NCBI RefSeq assembly: GCF_005121165.3
Contig: NZ_CP034413.3
Coordinates: forward strand, 1,674,001 to 1,738,000
Direction of reading: 5' to 3'
DNA length: 64,000 bases
Source of the DNA: Dysosmobacter welbionis
GTDB taxonomy: Bacteria > Bacillota > Clostridia > Oscillospirales > Oscillospiraceae
Part shown: piece by piece, positions 9,465-18,258 of the stretch
How the letters are laid out: every line of letters begins with the position of its first letter
Position numbering within the stretch: position 1 is the stretch's first letter
Notes under the pieces: model-generated
Databases searched by the model: none
Told to the model about the DNA's origin: nothing
What the model saw: the letters and a program-made list of their open reading frames with translations, nothing else
Position numbers and translations under genes: made by a program

Positions 9465-11381
9465 TTATGAATGCTGTGCGGCAGTCTTCCGCAACAGTTG
9501 CCGCCCAGCATCCGTCAGTCCGGCTTTCAATCGTCCTTGGCCGAAGACTCTCACCAGTCCCAGATCGGAGAGATGTTCAGAAATGGCACTCAGTTCCATC
9601 ATGTAGATGGAATGCTTTCCAGAGATCTCGCTCATCGTGGCATCGTCCTTTTCGATCCAATGCATGAACTGGATTGCCTGACTGTCCACTCCATATACGG
9701 CAATGGTCTTCAACTCTGTTTCACTCATATTGGCACAGGCCGCGGCATCGCCTTTTTCCGTCAGGGAAAAATATAGCTGGGCAATCAGCCGCTGTCCCTT
9801 TCGCTTGACATAGCCGCTCTTCTCCAGAGAATCCAGCGCATTGTGGATATGGCCAGCCTGTAGCTGATGCTCATTGCAGAAGCGCGTCATACTGGTGATA
9901 ATAGCGCCGGCATTTGAATATCCACGCTTGATGGTTTTCAGAATCTCCATCTGGGCTTCATTGGGTCCCGTCTTTTCATCCACAGGAACAACGGTATCCT
10001 TCTTGGTCAGAAAGCTTACAATCACCAGCGTGAGGAAAGAGGCCGGGAAAATCAGCCAGAGGCTGTTCATCTGCTGGGAGTTGGTGGTTAGGATATCCCA
10101 GTACAGTACAATGGCCATAGACACGGCAACAGAGGCAATCGCTCCCTTCTGGTTGCCTACCCGCAATAGCCAGGAGTCCAGATAGTAGACAAACAATGGG
10201 GCACCCACTCCTGTGCCGAAAGCGAAGAGATAGCTCAGCCCGCCGCTCCAGAAGATGGCGAAGAATACCGAGGCCATTCCATAGATGATGGTGCCCCACT
10301 TCGCCCACTGCAGGAGCTTTTTGGTATCACGAATTTTCAGGAAATACTGCGCCACATCACGGACTAGCTGATTCACGCCAGATACCAGGTAGATGTCGCA
10401 GGTGGACATGGTGGCCGCCATCAGGCCGGCCATAATACAGGCCGCCAAAGGAATCGGCAAAATATTCATCAAGGCTCCGAACGCCTGACTGGAATCCGTC
10501 AGTCCCGGCAGAAGCTGCCGGGCATAGCAGCCGATAAAAGCTCCGACAACACCGGTAAAGTAGGCGATGATCACAGTCCACATCCAGCCGCGCTTGCAGT
10601 TCTTTAGACTGCGAGTACCCGCCGCCCGGGCCCAATACGGAGACTGGTTCAGCAGAGACTGGTGCATCATCAGGAAGGTGATGACAGACGGTGCCACAAA
10701 TTTGATGACAGGGAGCGTACCGAAAGGAAGGGAGAGGAAAGCATCTGGTAGCGCCACTGCATCAGGCAACCCGTACTTCGCGATCAAAAAGGTCGGCAGG
10801 ATGATGAACTGGATAATGAATACCCAGGAGAACTGAATCACATCTGTGGCGGTAGCCGCCCAGATGCCGCCGAATACCACGTAGGCCGTGACCACCACAC
10901 CTACCAACAGCATCGCGATTTTGGGGTCAATGCCCAGCGCACCGCCGATGGTCTCGCCGCATCCCACATACTGCCAGCCCAGAATGGCTAGGGAGGCAAA
11001 AAGGATTACAATGGTGATGGCCATGCGGCCGCCCTTTCCGTAGCGGTATTCAAACCACTCGGTGGGCGTCAGGGCGCCGGATGTCCGCCAGAAGCCGGCC
11101 CAGCACAGCCAAGCCACCAGAGCTCCTGTGCCCCAGCCCAAGTAGAACCACATGCCGCCCATACCGAACATATAGCCGTACATGATAATGGAGGGCAGAT
11201 AACCGCCAGAGATCAGAATGGAACCGTTGCCGATGGCTGTCATGAAGGCCGTAAACTCCCGGCCGCCAACCATGAATTCCGTCTCATCCTTGGTGGTCTT
11301 TTTTCCGATGATCCAGCTCAGTAGCATCATTGCGCATACGTAGACCACAGTAATTAGGATCATCCACATTTGTGAAGTCAT
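9465..11381 (-). CDS. Sodium:solute symporter family protein with C-terminal tandem winged-helix domains
   Basis: The first ~470 residues are a sodium:solute symporter (SSS) with about 13 membrane segments. Family patterns seen include EFMVGGREFTAFMTAIG, a GWQYVGCGETIGGALG segment, and AACIMAGLMAATMSTCDIYLVSG. The usual protein ends near here. This one continues for ~165 soluble residues that look like two winged helix-turn-helix units. The first ends LDSLEKSGYVKRKG...YFSLTEKG and the second ISEHLSDLGLVRVFGQG...LTDAGRQLL. The uptake substrate is probably the organic acid or lactone handled by the hydrolase and dehydrogenase encoded upstream. The extension could sense substrate or bind DNA or protein; that is inference. 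Confidence 0.85.
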   Translation of the reverse strand: MTSQMWMILITVVYVCAMMLLSWIIGKKTTKDETEFMVGGREFTAFMTAIGNGSILISGGYLPSIIMYGYMFGMGGMWFYLGWGTGALVAWLCWAGFWRTSGALTPTEWFEYRYGKGGRMAITIVILFASLAILGWQYVGCGETIGGALGIDPKIAMLLVGVVVTAYVVFGGIWAATATDVIQFSWVFIIQFIILPTFLIAKYGLPDAVALPDAFLSLPFGTLPVIKFVAPSVITFLMMHQSLLNQSPYWARAAGTRSLKNCKRGWMWTVIIAYFTGVVGAFIGCYARQLLPGLTDSSQAFGALMNILPIPLAACIMAGLMAATMSTCDIYLVSGVNQLVRDVAQYFLKIRDTKKLLQWAKWGTIIYGMASVFFAIFWSGGLSYLFAFGTGVGAPLFVYYLDSWLLRVGNQKGAIASVAVSMAIVLYWDILTTNSQQMNSLWLIFPASFLTLVIVSFLTKKDTVVPVDEKTGPNEAQMEILKTIKRGYSNAGAIITSMTRFCNEHQLQAGHIHNALDSLEKSGYVKRKGQRLIAQLYFSLTEKGDAAACANMSETELKTIAVYGVDSQAIQFMHWIEKDDATMSEISGKHSIYMMELSAISEHLSDLGLVRVFGQGRLKAGLTDAGRQLLRKTAAQHS

Positions 11382-11423
11382 ACAGATACCTCCTTACGTA
11401 TGAACATTTCACCAGCATTGGCA

Positions 11424-12251
11424 TTATCCAAAGTATTTCTTGTTGACGCACCACATGTCGTGTCCAGTGAGGAACCACTTAGGCTCTTCCCGCTCCGCCA
11501 GCATCATAATCTTGTTGAAGCTGTCATAGCAGGCATAGTGGTCATAGATAACGCTGTTGAGGATAAAGGGTCCCCAGTTCTCAGGTGCAGGTGTGATATC
11601 CACAATTTCGCCGCCAATGACCTCCATCTTATCCATCTGCGGGAAGAGAGACTGGGCAATATGGGGCATATCGCCGGTAATCACATACTTGCCCTCTGCA
11701 GTCTGGACCTGAATGGCCATACCGCCTAGGGAGTGACCGGGAACCTTGAACAGGCGGATTCCGTTTCCCATGTCAAAATCGCCATCAATCATGCGTACAT
11801 TCTTGATCTGTGCAAGGTCGCCTGGCGTGCGCGGGTCATAATCTCTTCGAATCTTCTGTGTGGGCAGGGGGTGAAGCATATTGTAATACTCATCCCTCTG
11901 AAACAGGTGCTGTGAATTGGGAAACAGCAGCATGCCGCCTGCATGATCGTTGTGGAGGTGGGTATACATGACAATCTCAATATCGTCGGGTGTCAGACCT
12001 TCTCCTTTCAGCGCATCCAAAACAAATTGATTGCCGCCCTCCGCCGGACTGTCCGCCCAAGCTTTGCCATCGACAATGTTGTCCTGATGAACACCAGTAT
12101 CCACAAGAATATTTCTACCATCCTTTTGCAGGAGATACCCACTATAGACAAAGGGATATCTCGTTTGGTCAAGCCCACCATCAAATAAGGACTTATAGCA
12201 GGACAGCGTACCATAGTGCAGGCAGGTGATTTTCCAGTTGTTGTTCGCCAT
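11424..12251 (-). CDS. N-acyl homoserine lactonase family metallo-hydrolase
   Basis: This 275-aa metallo-beta-lactamase-fold protein has the dinuclear zinc motif HLHNDHAGG (HxHxDH), a downstream zinc histidine in VPGHSLGGMA, an aspartate in VITGDMPH and a late histidine in FLTGHDMW. That layout fits the AHL-lactonase-like branch (usual length 250-290 aa). I chose the ATG giving MANNNWKITC because an AAAGG site is spaced 8 nt from it. It is the second gene of the operon, after the dehydrogenase. Such enzymes open lactone rings, so together with a dehydrogenase and a symporter it suggests catabolism of a lactone or hydroxy acid rather than quorum quenching. Confidence 0.75.
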   Translation of the reverse strand: MANNNWKITCLHYGTLSCYKSLFDGGLDQTRYPFVYSGYLLQKDGRNILVDTGVHQDNIVDGKAWADSPAEGGNQFVLDALKGEGLTPDDIEIVMYTHLHNDHAGGMLLFPNSQHLFQRDEYYNMLHPLPTQKIRRDYDPRTPGDLAQIKNVRMIDGDFDMGNGIRLFKVPGHSLGGMAIQVQTAEGKYVITGDMPHIAQSLFPQMDKMEVIGGEIVDITPAPENWGPFILNSVIYDHYACYDSFNKIMMLAEREEPKWFLTGHDMWCVNKKYFG

Positions 12252-12293
12252 ATTTTCCATCCTTTCTACTCCAAATGTGAGCCGGTGTTTCAT

Positions 12294-13229
12294 TCACTCC
12301 GGCATATGCCATTGCCGGACGCCCTCAAAATAGGGAGCCTGCTTCCGGTATCGGAAGTCATCCTCGTCCTTTTCAGACCAATCATAGAGTCCTTGGCCCG
12401 CCTTTTGCCCCGTGCGCCCGGAGGCAATCCCCACCAGAGTGGTCTTTTGGATACTTTTTGTGTCGCAGAGATCTGGATACACATTCAGTGCAATGGCCCT
12501 TTCCAACTCAAAGCCAACCGCATCGTAATATTCCAAAAGCCCTATAGAAGCGTACCGCATTCCAACTGCATACTTAATTGCCCGATCAATGTCCGCCGCA
12601 GTGGTGATCCCCTGCTCAATCAAATAAATCGACTCGCGGAACAATGCCTGGGCAAAACGATTTACTAAAAATCCTGGGACACTGCGATTCAGCATGACCA
12701 CTTGTCGATTCAGGTCCTTCAGCAGCGTACAGACCTGATTCAGAGTTTCCTCTGATGTCTCTGTATGCCGGACAACTTCCACCAGGGGAAGCATGTGGAC
12801 GGGTTGGAATGGATGCGCAATCAGGAATCTTGCGGGATTTTCAATTTTTTCTGCCAGGATTGCAGCATCAATGGAAGATGTTGTGGATACCACAATGATA
12901 TCTCTGCCGCAGACCTCGGTAATGATGCTATACACACGCTGCTTAATGTTCACATCTTCTGAAACCGCTTCAAAAACAATGTCACAGTCTCTAAGGGCTG
13001 AGACATCATTGGTGATCGTCACCAGGTCCATCGCAGCACGCCGATTGGCCGCAGTCGCCAATTTCTGGGCTATAAGGTCATTCCAGTTTTGCAGCATGGT
13101 GTTTCTGCAGCGGGATAGTCCCTCCTCTGAATGTCCAATTACAACGGTGGAATATCCATTGCCAGATGTCAGCGTCGCTTGGCACGCGCCGATCGTTCCT
13201 GCCCCATAAATTGCAATTTTTTTCCCCAT
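12294..13229 (-). CDS. 3-hydroxyacyl-CoA dehydrogenase family protein
   Basis: This 311-aa NAD-dependent dehydrogenase has the Rossmann motif IYGAGTIGA, the family segment VFEAVSEDVNIKQRV, STTSSIDAAILA, HPFQPVHMLPLVEVV with the catalytic histidine, and PGFLVNRFAQALFRE at the start of the C-terminal domain. Lengths and motifs fit 3-hydroxybutyryl-CoA dehydrogenases but also L-carnitine and L-gulonate 3-dehydrogenases, which share the fold. The ATG at 13229 follows GGAGGCGTTCT. It is the first gene after the sigma-54 promoter at 13289-13303. Linkage to a lactonase and a symporter favours a free hydroxy acid as substrate. Confidence 0.75.
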   Translation of the reverse strand: MGKKIAIYGAGTIGACQATLTSGNGYSTVVIGHSEEGLSRCRNTMLQNWNDLIAQKLATAANRRAAMDLVTITNDVSALRDCDIVFEAVSEDVNIKQRVYSIITEVCGRDIIVVSTTSSIDAAILAEKIENPARFLIAHPFQPVHMLPLVEVVRHTETSEETLNQVCTLLKDLNRQVVMLNRSVPGFLVNRFAQALFRESIYLIEQGITTAADIDRAIKYAVGMRYASIGLLEYYDAVGFELERAIALNVYPDLCDTKSIQKTTLVGIASGRTGQKAGQGLYDWSEKDEDDFRYRKQAPYFEGVRQWHMPE

Positions 13230-13288
13230 AGAACGCCTCCTCTCGTTTTGAAACAGCATTGTCAGGGCCTTGACGCCTTACTACCTAA

Positions 13289-13303
13289 GCAAAAACTATG
13301 CCA
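13289..13303 (-). promoter_or_regulatory. Sigma-54 (-24/-12) promoter of the dehydrogenase-lactonase-symporter operon
   Basis: On the minus strand the sequence TGGCAT-AGTTT-TTGC matches the consensus TGGCAC-N5-TTGC at all but one base, with the invariant GG and GC at the correct spacing. It ends 59 bp before the dehydrogenase start. The gene immediately upstream encodes a sigma-54 activator. Confidence 0.8.
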
Positions 13304-13342
13304 AGAATGGAAAATACAAAAATTCTCCATTCTTGGCATAGT
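13295..13342 (-). terminator. Hairpin with T-run after the sigma-54 activator gene, overlapping the -24 promoter element
   Basis: Perfect inverted arms of 17 nt (13295-13311 and 13326-13342, core CTATGCCAAGAATGG) are followed on the minus strand by TTTTT, so it should terminate transcription from the activator gene. The distal arm is also the -24 element of the next promoter, and the T-run is its spacer. The repeat might additionally be an activator site. Confidence 0.65.
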
Positions 13343-13381
13343 GTGTTGTAAAACTGTACAACTCCCCTGTTTGCTGAGTCT

Positions 13382-14785
13382 TTAAAGAAGTTGATACTTA
13401 TGAAGTTTTTTATACAGGATTGTGCGGGAAATTCCCAAATTTTGTGCTACCAAGGTCTTATTACCGTGAAACTCCTGTAAAACTTGCATCAGGATATCCT
13501 TTTCCAGCTCATCCGTCCGTTGGCGCAGCAAGCGCGGCGGCGCGGCAGAGTTTAATGTTTTTGTTTCATATGCGTGATGTTTAAAATAGTCCGAAAAATA
13601 CTTCCACTCCAGCGTCTCAAACCAGGCAAGATTCATGGCCCGTTCTAAAACATTCTGCAGTTCACGGACATTTCCCGGCCAGTCATATTCCATCAGACGC
13701 TGAACGGCTTCCTGAGAGATTCCCGGGATTTGGAGGTTCAGCCGGAAATTCAACTGCTTCATCAGCCAATCGATCAGCAAAGGAATATCCTCGCTTCGCT
13801 CTCTCAATGGCGGAACATGAATGCATACCACATTCAGTCGGAAATAGAGATCACTGCGAAATTTTTCTTCCATCACAAGCTTTTCAAGAGGCGTGTTTGT
13901 CGATGAAATAATCCGCGTGTCAATGGGGATTGTGGCAGAAGATCCCACACGCTCAATCTCCCGCTCCTGCAATACCCGGAGGAGTTTCGGCTGCAGGGCA
14001 AGCGGCATCTGATTAATCTCGTCCAAAAAGAGGCTGCCGCCATTTGCCATCTCAAATTTTCCAATCCTGCCTCCCCTGCTGGCCCCCGTAAAGGCTCCCT
14101 CCACATAACCAAAGAATTCTGATTCCAGAAGTTCAGCGGGGATCGCTGCACAGTTCACTTTGATCAGGCGATTCTTACATCTGGGACTGAGTTCATGAAT
14201 GGCATGCGCTACCAGCTCCTTGCCGCTGCCAGTTTCTCCATCAATCAAAACCGTGGAAGAGGACCGCGCTGCACAGACAATTTCGTGCTTCATTTTCAGA
14301 ATCTCCGGGCTGTTTCCGACAATCCGATCCAAGGGATCTACGGTATTTTGCTGAAAGGACTGAAGCAGTTGCATCTGGCGATTCAGTTCTTCCAGCAGTG
14401 AAACGACATGAGAGGGAACCGCCATGGAAACATCCTCATTCTTTCGAATCATATAGACGAGACAACCCTCCAACTTGTTTTCGTGAAACAGCGGTGTGTA
14501 GGAGCAATAGACCGGTACCTCCTCCCCAGTTTGACTGTTCAGGAGAATCGCATCCCCAGACACAAATTTTTGAGTCTTTAATACCTCATCCACGCGGGAA
14601 AGCCGAACAACATCCCGGACATATCGGCCCTTTACCTGCTCAAATGTATACCCGGTAAGTGATGACCATCGCTGGTTGACATAGGCATACCGTCCCTCTG
14701 CATCCGCGACAATGAGTCCCTCCAGTTCATCGGCAATTCTTTGCATCAATGCTTTTGTTGAAATTTCATGTAGACTCTGGACCAT
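13382..14785 (-). CDS. Sigma-54-dependent transcriptional activator (PAS, AAA+, Fis-type HTH)
   Basis: This 467-aa protein has a PAS sensor (about residues 15-115, ending with a cysteine-containing VYCSYTPLF segment), an AAA+ core with Walker A GETGSGKE (~183-190), the sigma-54 contact loop GAFTGA (~230-235), Walker B LFLDEI, and a Fis-type C-terminal helix-turn-helix (VAQNLGISRTILYKKLHKY). It would hydrolyse ATP to open sigma-54 promoter complexes in response to a signal sensed by PAS. Its obvious target is the operon directly downstream, whose -24/-12 promoter starts within its own terminator. The ATG at 14785 follows AAAGGAGG; a TTG one codon earlier is possible. Confidence 0.9.
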   Translation of the reverse strand: MVQSLHEISTKALMQRIADELEGLIVADAEGRYAYVNQRWSSLTGYTFEQVKGRYVRDVVRLSRVDEVLKTQKFVSGDAILLNSQTGEEVPVYCSYTPLFHENKLEGCLVYMIRKNEDVSMAVPSHVVSLLEELNRQMQLLQSFQQNTVDPLDRIVGNSPEILKMKHEIVCAARSSSTVLIDGETGSGKELVAHAIHELSPRCKNRLIKVNCAAIPAELLESEFFGYVEGAFTGASRGGRIGKFEMANGGSLFLDEINQMPLALQPKLLRVLQEREIERVGSSATIPIDTRIISSTNTPLEKLVMEEKFRSDLYFRLNVVCIHVPPLRERSEDIPLLIDWLMKQLNFRLNLQIPGISQEAVQRLMEYDWPGNVRELQNVLERAMNLAWFETLEWKYFSDYFKHHAYETKTLNSAAPPRLLRQRTDELEKDILMQVLQEFHGNKTLVAQNLGISRTILYKKLHKYQLL

Positions 14786-15441
14786 CAAGGGAATTTCTCC
14801 TCCTTTCGATTTCCGTTATTTTAACGAAAATTCACACAGCTCCCCGGTTCTGTTTTGGAAGAATTATTGTAAGCCAATTTTAACACAAGTTGTAAACACT
14901 GTAAATAAATACTTACAATTATGTAAAATTGTTACAGTACCTAAAAAATTCTCCCAAAAATAAAAAGCTGGAAAGTAAAAATTGCTGCACTGGTACTGCT
15001 TACGCTGTGGCAACATGGCTATCTATCATATAATCTCTCTGGCTTTTCAAAATACTTAGCCATCCGTTTCTGCCGTATTCTCAGGAACGGCCTGCCGCTA
15101 ATCAGATAACCATAGGGTGTTCCTATATTCATTTCTAAAATTCTTCCCCCTTCTCTCCACCGTTTTCATTGATTCTTTGCTAAGTATAACATCGGCACAG
15201 TCGGAGGTTTCCTTTTACAGTCATAGTCACCGGCTAAGCCGATGGCTTGAGTAGGCCCTATGAAGGCCTATTACCGGCAAGCGTCTCAAGGCGCACTGAA
15301 ATTTATTTTGCTTGCATCACTTGCCTTACAGCCTGTAAACGGGTAATCATCGTTCTAATAGTAGCTTTCTATTATTGGAAGTCTCATGCCAGCGGCTCAC
15401 TTCGCTCGATGCTTGAAGCTAAAGCTCCTCTCTCGATTGAC
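14786..15441. other. Regulatory or decayed tract upstream of the sigma-54 activator
   Basis: The part next to the activator (to about 14960) is AT-rich and probably holds its promoter. The remainder contains a 37-codon minus-strand frame (15019-15132) and short repeated-looking sequence at 15220-15430, with no supported gene. It borders a lactamase-fold remnant. Confidence 0.4.
15019..15132 (-). CDS. Possible 37-aa basic peptide
   Basis: A short frame starts MNIGTPYGYLISG and ends EKPERLYDR, with many Arg/Lys. A GGGGGAAG sequence lies 9-16 nt before its ATG. I recognise no family. It may be a real small protein or the tail of a lost larger gene. Confidence 0.3.
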   Translation of the reverse strand: MNIGTPYGYLISGRPFLRIRQKRMAKYFEKPERLYDR

Positions 15442-15967
15442 AACTTTGATGCCTGCGACTACATCTTCCTGAATCACGCGCACCCGGACCACTACCTGAA
15501 CATCAAGGAGTTTGTGGACAAATTCCACCCCCCGATCTCTGTGGACAGCCTGTATGCGGCGGAACTCTCCCGCACCATAGGCATTGAGCTGGCATACATT
15601 TTCCCGGTGGACCGGACACAACTACCGCTTCCCGGACTTCCGCCTAGATGTCTACTACGGGAGCCACAACGCGCTGACAGGGATCGGCTTCGACAACTAT
15701 ACCTTCACGGAAAAGCTGTTTGGCATCAAGGGCACGGAGGCGCTGGATCAATACGGCAGCCTGTTCAACACGAATTTCATGTTGACCCTGCCCAATGGCT
15801 ACAAGGTCGGCTCTGTCGCCGGAATCGACAATCTGAACCAAGCGGAGGCGTGGCGGAACAATCAGCCAAATCTCCTGCTGCACCAGCGTATGGTGTACAC
15901 AAAGCCGGAGGACTATGCCCAAGAAGTGATCGATCTGGGCGGGCAGATGGGGATTGTGGAGGCGTGA
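15442..15967 (+). pseudogene. Metallo-beta-lactamase-fold hydrolase remnant, frameshifted
   Basis: The first frame carries DACDYIFLNHAHPDHYLN, a clear HxHxDH zinc motif, followed by FHPPISVDSLYAAELS. After about 15610 the coding sense continues in another frame with NYRFPDFRLDVYYGSHNAL, then NFMLTLPNGYKVGSVAG and a normal-looking C-terminus EVIDLGGQMGIVEA. The N-terminal part before the zinc motif is missing. It is a truncated, frameshifted member of the UlaG/MBL-fold hydrolases. Confidence 0.65.
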
Positions 15968-16328
15968 GGTGCCTCTGCAAGAAGGCGGGAGCGATGCTCC
16001 CGCCTTTTCAAAACTGTCTGTCCTTATTTCTGCCACTTATCAGATTTTGATATGCGATACAAAGAAAAAGCATTGGTTGCAAGCCCACTTGCGATACGCT
16101 GATCAAGCAGAATGACGGCACCTTCTTCGACTGGCCGGTATTCTGCCTTTAGCTCCGTGAACTAAACGTACTGAAAGTTACGGTGTAGGCTATCAAGAAT
16201 ATTTTGTCTAAATTTTGATTTCAAGATTGTTAGAAATGCAGAAAACGAATAAGCTCCTACAGGATTTTCGGAGGCCCGGCAGTTACCTTGCCGGGTCTCG
16301 CTGTATCCTCGGAAGTAAGGAGCGATAA
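15968..16328. other. Intergenic stretch before the second IME core
   Basis: I see no supported gene. A GGCGGGAGCGATGCTCCCGCC hairpin at 15984-16004, followed by TTTT, is a likely terminator for the lactamase-fold remnant. The left end of IME core B should lie in or near this interval, but I could not identify an att repeat. Confidence 0.4.
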
Positions 16329-16670
16329 GTGGGAGTGAGATCATTGGGACCCTCGGAACAGAGACAAGCGATATGGGGCTACTTATGCGGCGCACGGTTT
16401 GGTACAACGAAACAACTGGCAAATCGATTTGGAGTTTGTGAGCGGACGATTCGAAGCGCCCTGGTCATGTTATCCTGTACATATCCCATCGAGACTTCCT
16501 TTGGTCTCTATGGAGGAATTCGCGTCTCAGATTGGCACCACCCAGCTCAAACGCAACTGTCGGCAGCTCAAATATCGCCTTTGCTAAGAGTCCGAATGGA
16601 TCTGGATGGTGAGGATTTGAAAGTGATGAACTCTATCCTCATCCAATTTGCTTTTCCTGGAAGTTACTAA
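16329..16670 (+). CDS. Small HTH regulator of the DeoR/HTH_11 type (IME-associated)
   Basis: This 113-aa protein carries an N-terminal helix-turn-helix: RQAIWGYLCGARFGTTKQLANRFGVCERTIRSALVML. It is followed by a wing-like YPIETSFGLYGGIRV and a C-terminal LDGEDLKVMNSILIQFA. Proteins of this pattern occur in Firmicute integrative elements ahead of excisionase and mobilisation genes. The frame is intact. A regulatory role in element excision or transfer is inferred from neighbourhood. Confidence 0.55.
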   Translation: MGVRSLGPSEQRQAIWGYLCGARFGTTKQLANRFGVCERTIRSALVMLSCTYPIETSFGLYGGIRVSDWHHPAQTQLSAAQISPLLRVRMDLDGEDLKVMNSILIQFAFPGSY

Positions 16671-16936
16671 AATGAGTCCTGCTTCCCGCGAAAAAGCACT
16701 ACAGCTAGAATGAAAATTTCAAAAAGAGCCGGGACAAATATACCAGAAGTGAAGGATGCCAGAGAGACCCACTCCGTGGATGAGTTCCTGCGTTTGATCC
16801 ATCCAAATGTTGTCTGTGAGGCTTCGAAAAGGGATGCTGATTGAAAAAATTTCGAGACCCGGCAAAAAGGCTGCCGGGTCAGCTGATAGACTGAAAGCAC
16901 AAACATTGGATCGAGATCTACTGGCAGGAGGTGCGT

Positions 16937-17146
16937 ATGAAAGAGTCCCATTACAAAAGCTATGATGATCTGCCTCTGTTTCTCAATGCAAAAACAGTGG
17001 CAAAGGTTCTGGGCGTGTCACCATCTAGCGGTTACGAGTTGCTGCACGACCCGGGCTTCCCGGTGATGCGCGTCGGGAACCGGATGGTGGTGCCCAAGGA
17101 GCAGTTCATACAGTGGGTGAGCGATCACACAGGAGGTGGAACATGA
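16937..17146 (+). CDS. Excisionase-like small HTH DNA-binding protein (IME core, copy B)
   Basis: This 69-aa protein starts MKESHYKSYDDLPLFLN and has TVAKVLGVSPSSGYELLH as helix-turn-helix, then FPVMRVGNRMVVPKEQFIQWV as wing. It is an intact member of the MerR/excisionase-type family that bends DNA in site-specific recombination or acts as regulator. A GGAGGTGCGT site precedes the ATG, and the next gene overlaps its last codons (stop at 17146, next ATG at 17143). Confidence 0.65.
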   Translation: MKESHYKSYDDLPLFLNAKTVAKVLGVSPSSGYELLHDPGFPVMRVGNRMVVPKEQFIQWVSDHTGGGT

Positions 17147-17550
17147 AGTATAGAAATTACCGAGACGTTTTCTTTCTGCCCAACGAGTTGTTTCAGCTGG
17201 GACTGGACTATGGAGAACTGGCGGTCTGCAGTTTCCTGAAACGGTGCAAAAATCGAAAGACACATCAGTGCTGGCACAGCATCAAAACGATTGGCCATGC
17301 GGTAGGCATGAGTGAGAACACGGTGCGCAAGTGCATCCGCCGACTGGAGGAGCGGTAGCTTATCTCCACCGAGCCTACCGAGGTCACCACCAAAGCCAGT
17401 GGTCGGCACAGCGGAAATTTTCTGTTCACCCTCCGGCCAATTCAGGATGTGATCGCCGAATCCTACGCCTGACAGCTGGAGAGGGTAGAATTGGCTGCAG
17501 AGCGGCAACGGGTCGCCAAGTCCTTCCAGGAGCTGGAGACTCCAGCGTGA
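17143..17550 (+). pseudogene. HTH replication/regulatory protein (IME core, copy B), two in-frame stops
   Basis: It starts MKYRNYRDVFFLPNELFQLG and continues LAVCSFLKRCKNRKTHQCWHS, then VGMSENTVRKCIRRLEE, and then meets TAG at 17356. Reading through gives a homologous C-terminus (STEPTEVTTKASGRHSG) with a further TGA near 17470. The same protein, differently broken, is at 7824-8200. It is a winged-HTH protein typical of mobilizable elements. Confidence 0.6.
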
Positions 17551-17704
17551 CCGCCTGTGAGCCGCTGTGTGCCCCGTTTGCGTGAGCTCTTGCCCCTCCC
17601 AGTGGCTTCGGACGGATTTGGCCCGTTTTGGGGGTTTTACGAGGGACGAAAAAAGGAACAGGATAAACGTCGGGGTCACCGATGGTGCCTCCAGCCAGTC
17701 ACAT

Positions 17705-17830
17705 CTGCCCGCAGTGCGGGCAGTTACAGGAATTTTCCGGATGACCGAAAGTGGGGTCAAAACAGCCAGCGGGAATCACGTTTGCGGTCACTATCCCAGA
17801 ACACCTACTGTCACAACAAAAAACAGGGAG
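17705..17830 (+). other. oriT-like region upstream of mobC-like gene (copy B)
   Basis: The hairpin CTGCCCGCAGTGCGGGCAG (17705-17723) and the block ACACCTACTGTCACAACAAAAA are conserved with copy A at 8375-8509, although the intervening ~80 bp has diverged. It lies directly before the mobC-like gene and the relaxase gene, as expected of a transfer origin. Confidence 0.45.
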
Positions 17831-17853
17831 CACGCCCTGGAAAAGAGCCGCTT

Positions 17854-18250
17854 TTGAGCAGAAAAGAGAAGTTTTCCCTGTACCTGACGCTGGAGAAAAA
17901 AGCAATTCCGGAACGCCGGTATCAGGAGGACGGGGGCCGCAGCCTCACCGCCTTCATCGAGAATGCCGTAGATTTCTATCTTGACTATCTCAGCGCCAAT
18001 AATGCTGGTCTATTCCTCCCCGCCTCCGTCAAGTCCTGCCTGGATGGACGCTGGGACAGCTGGAAGATCGCCTGTCTTCCCTGCCTTCAAACAGGCAGTG
18101 GAGCAGGACATGGTGGCTGGCATCCTCGCTGACATCTACCAGTTCAGCGAGGAGGATCTCCGCCGTTGCCGTGCGCAGAGCGTCATCAATGTGAAGAAGG
18201 CCAATGGCCGCGTCTCGTTGGAACAGCGGGCGCGGGAGTTCTGGGAGTAG
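17854..18250 (+). pseudogene. MobC-like mobilization accessory protein (IME core, copy B), frameshifted
   Basis: From a TTG the frame reads SRKEKFSLYLTLEKKAIPERR, then GGRSLTAFIENAVDFYLDYL and LPASVKSCLDGR. About 18050 the frame changes and, after a second change, continues KQAVEQDMVAGILADIYQFSEEDL to a TAG at 18250. It is a relaxosome accessory protein preceding the relaxase gene. At least two single-base changes break it. Confidence 0.6.
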
Positions 18251-18258
18251 GACGATGA

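Noticed and set aside
11424-12251. Quorum-quenching AHL lactonase as a defence or signalling gene
   Set aside because: The fold matches, but the operon context with a dehydrogenase, a symporter and a sigma-54 activator points to catabolism. The family name alone is not evidence of quorum quenching.
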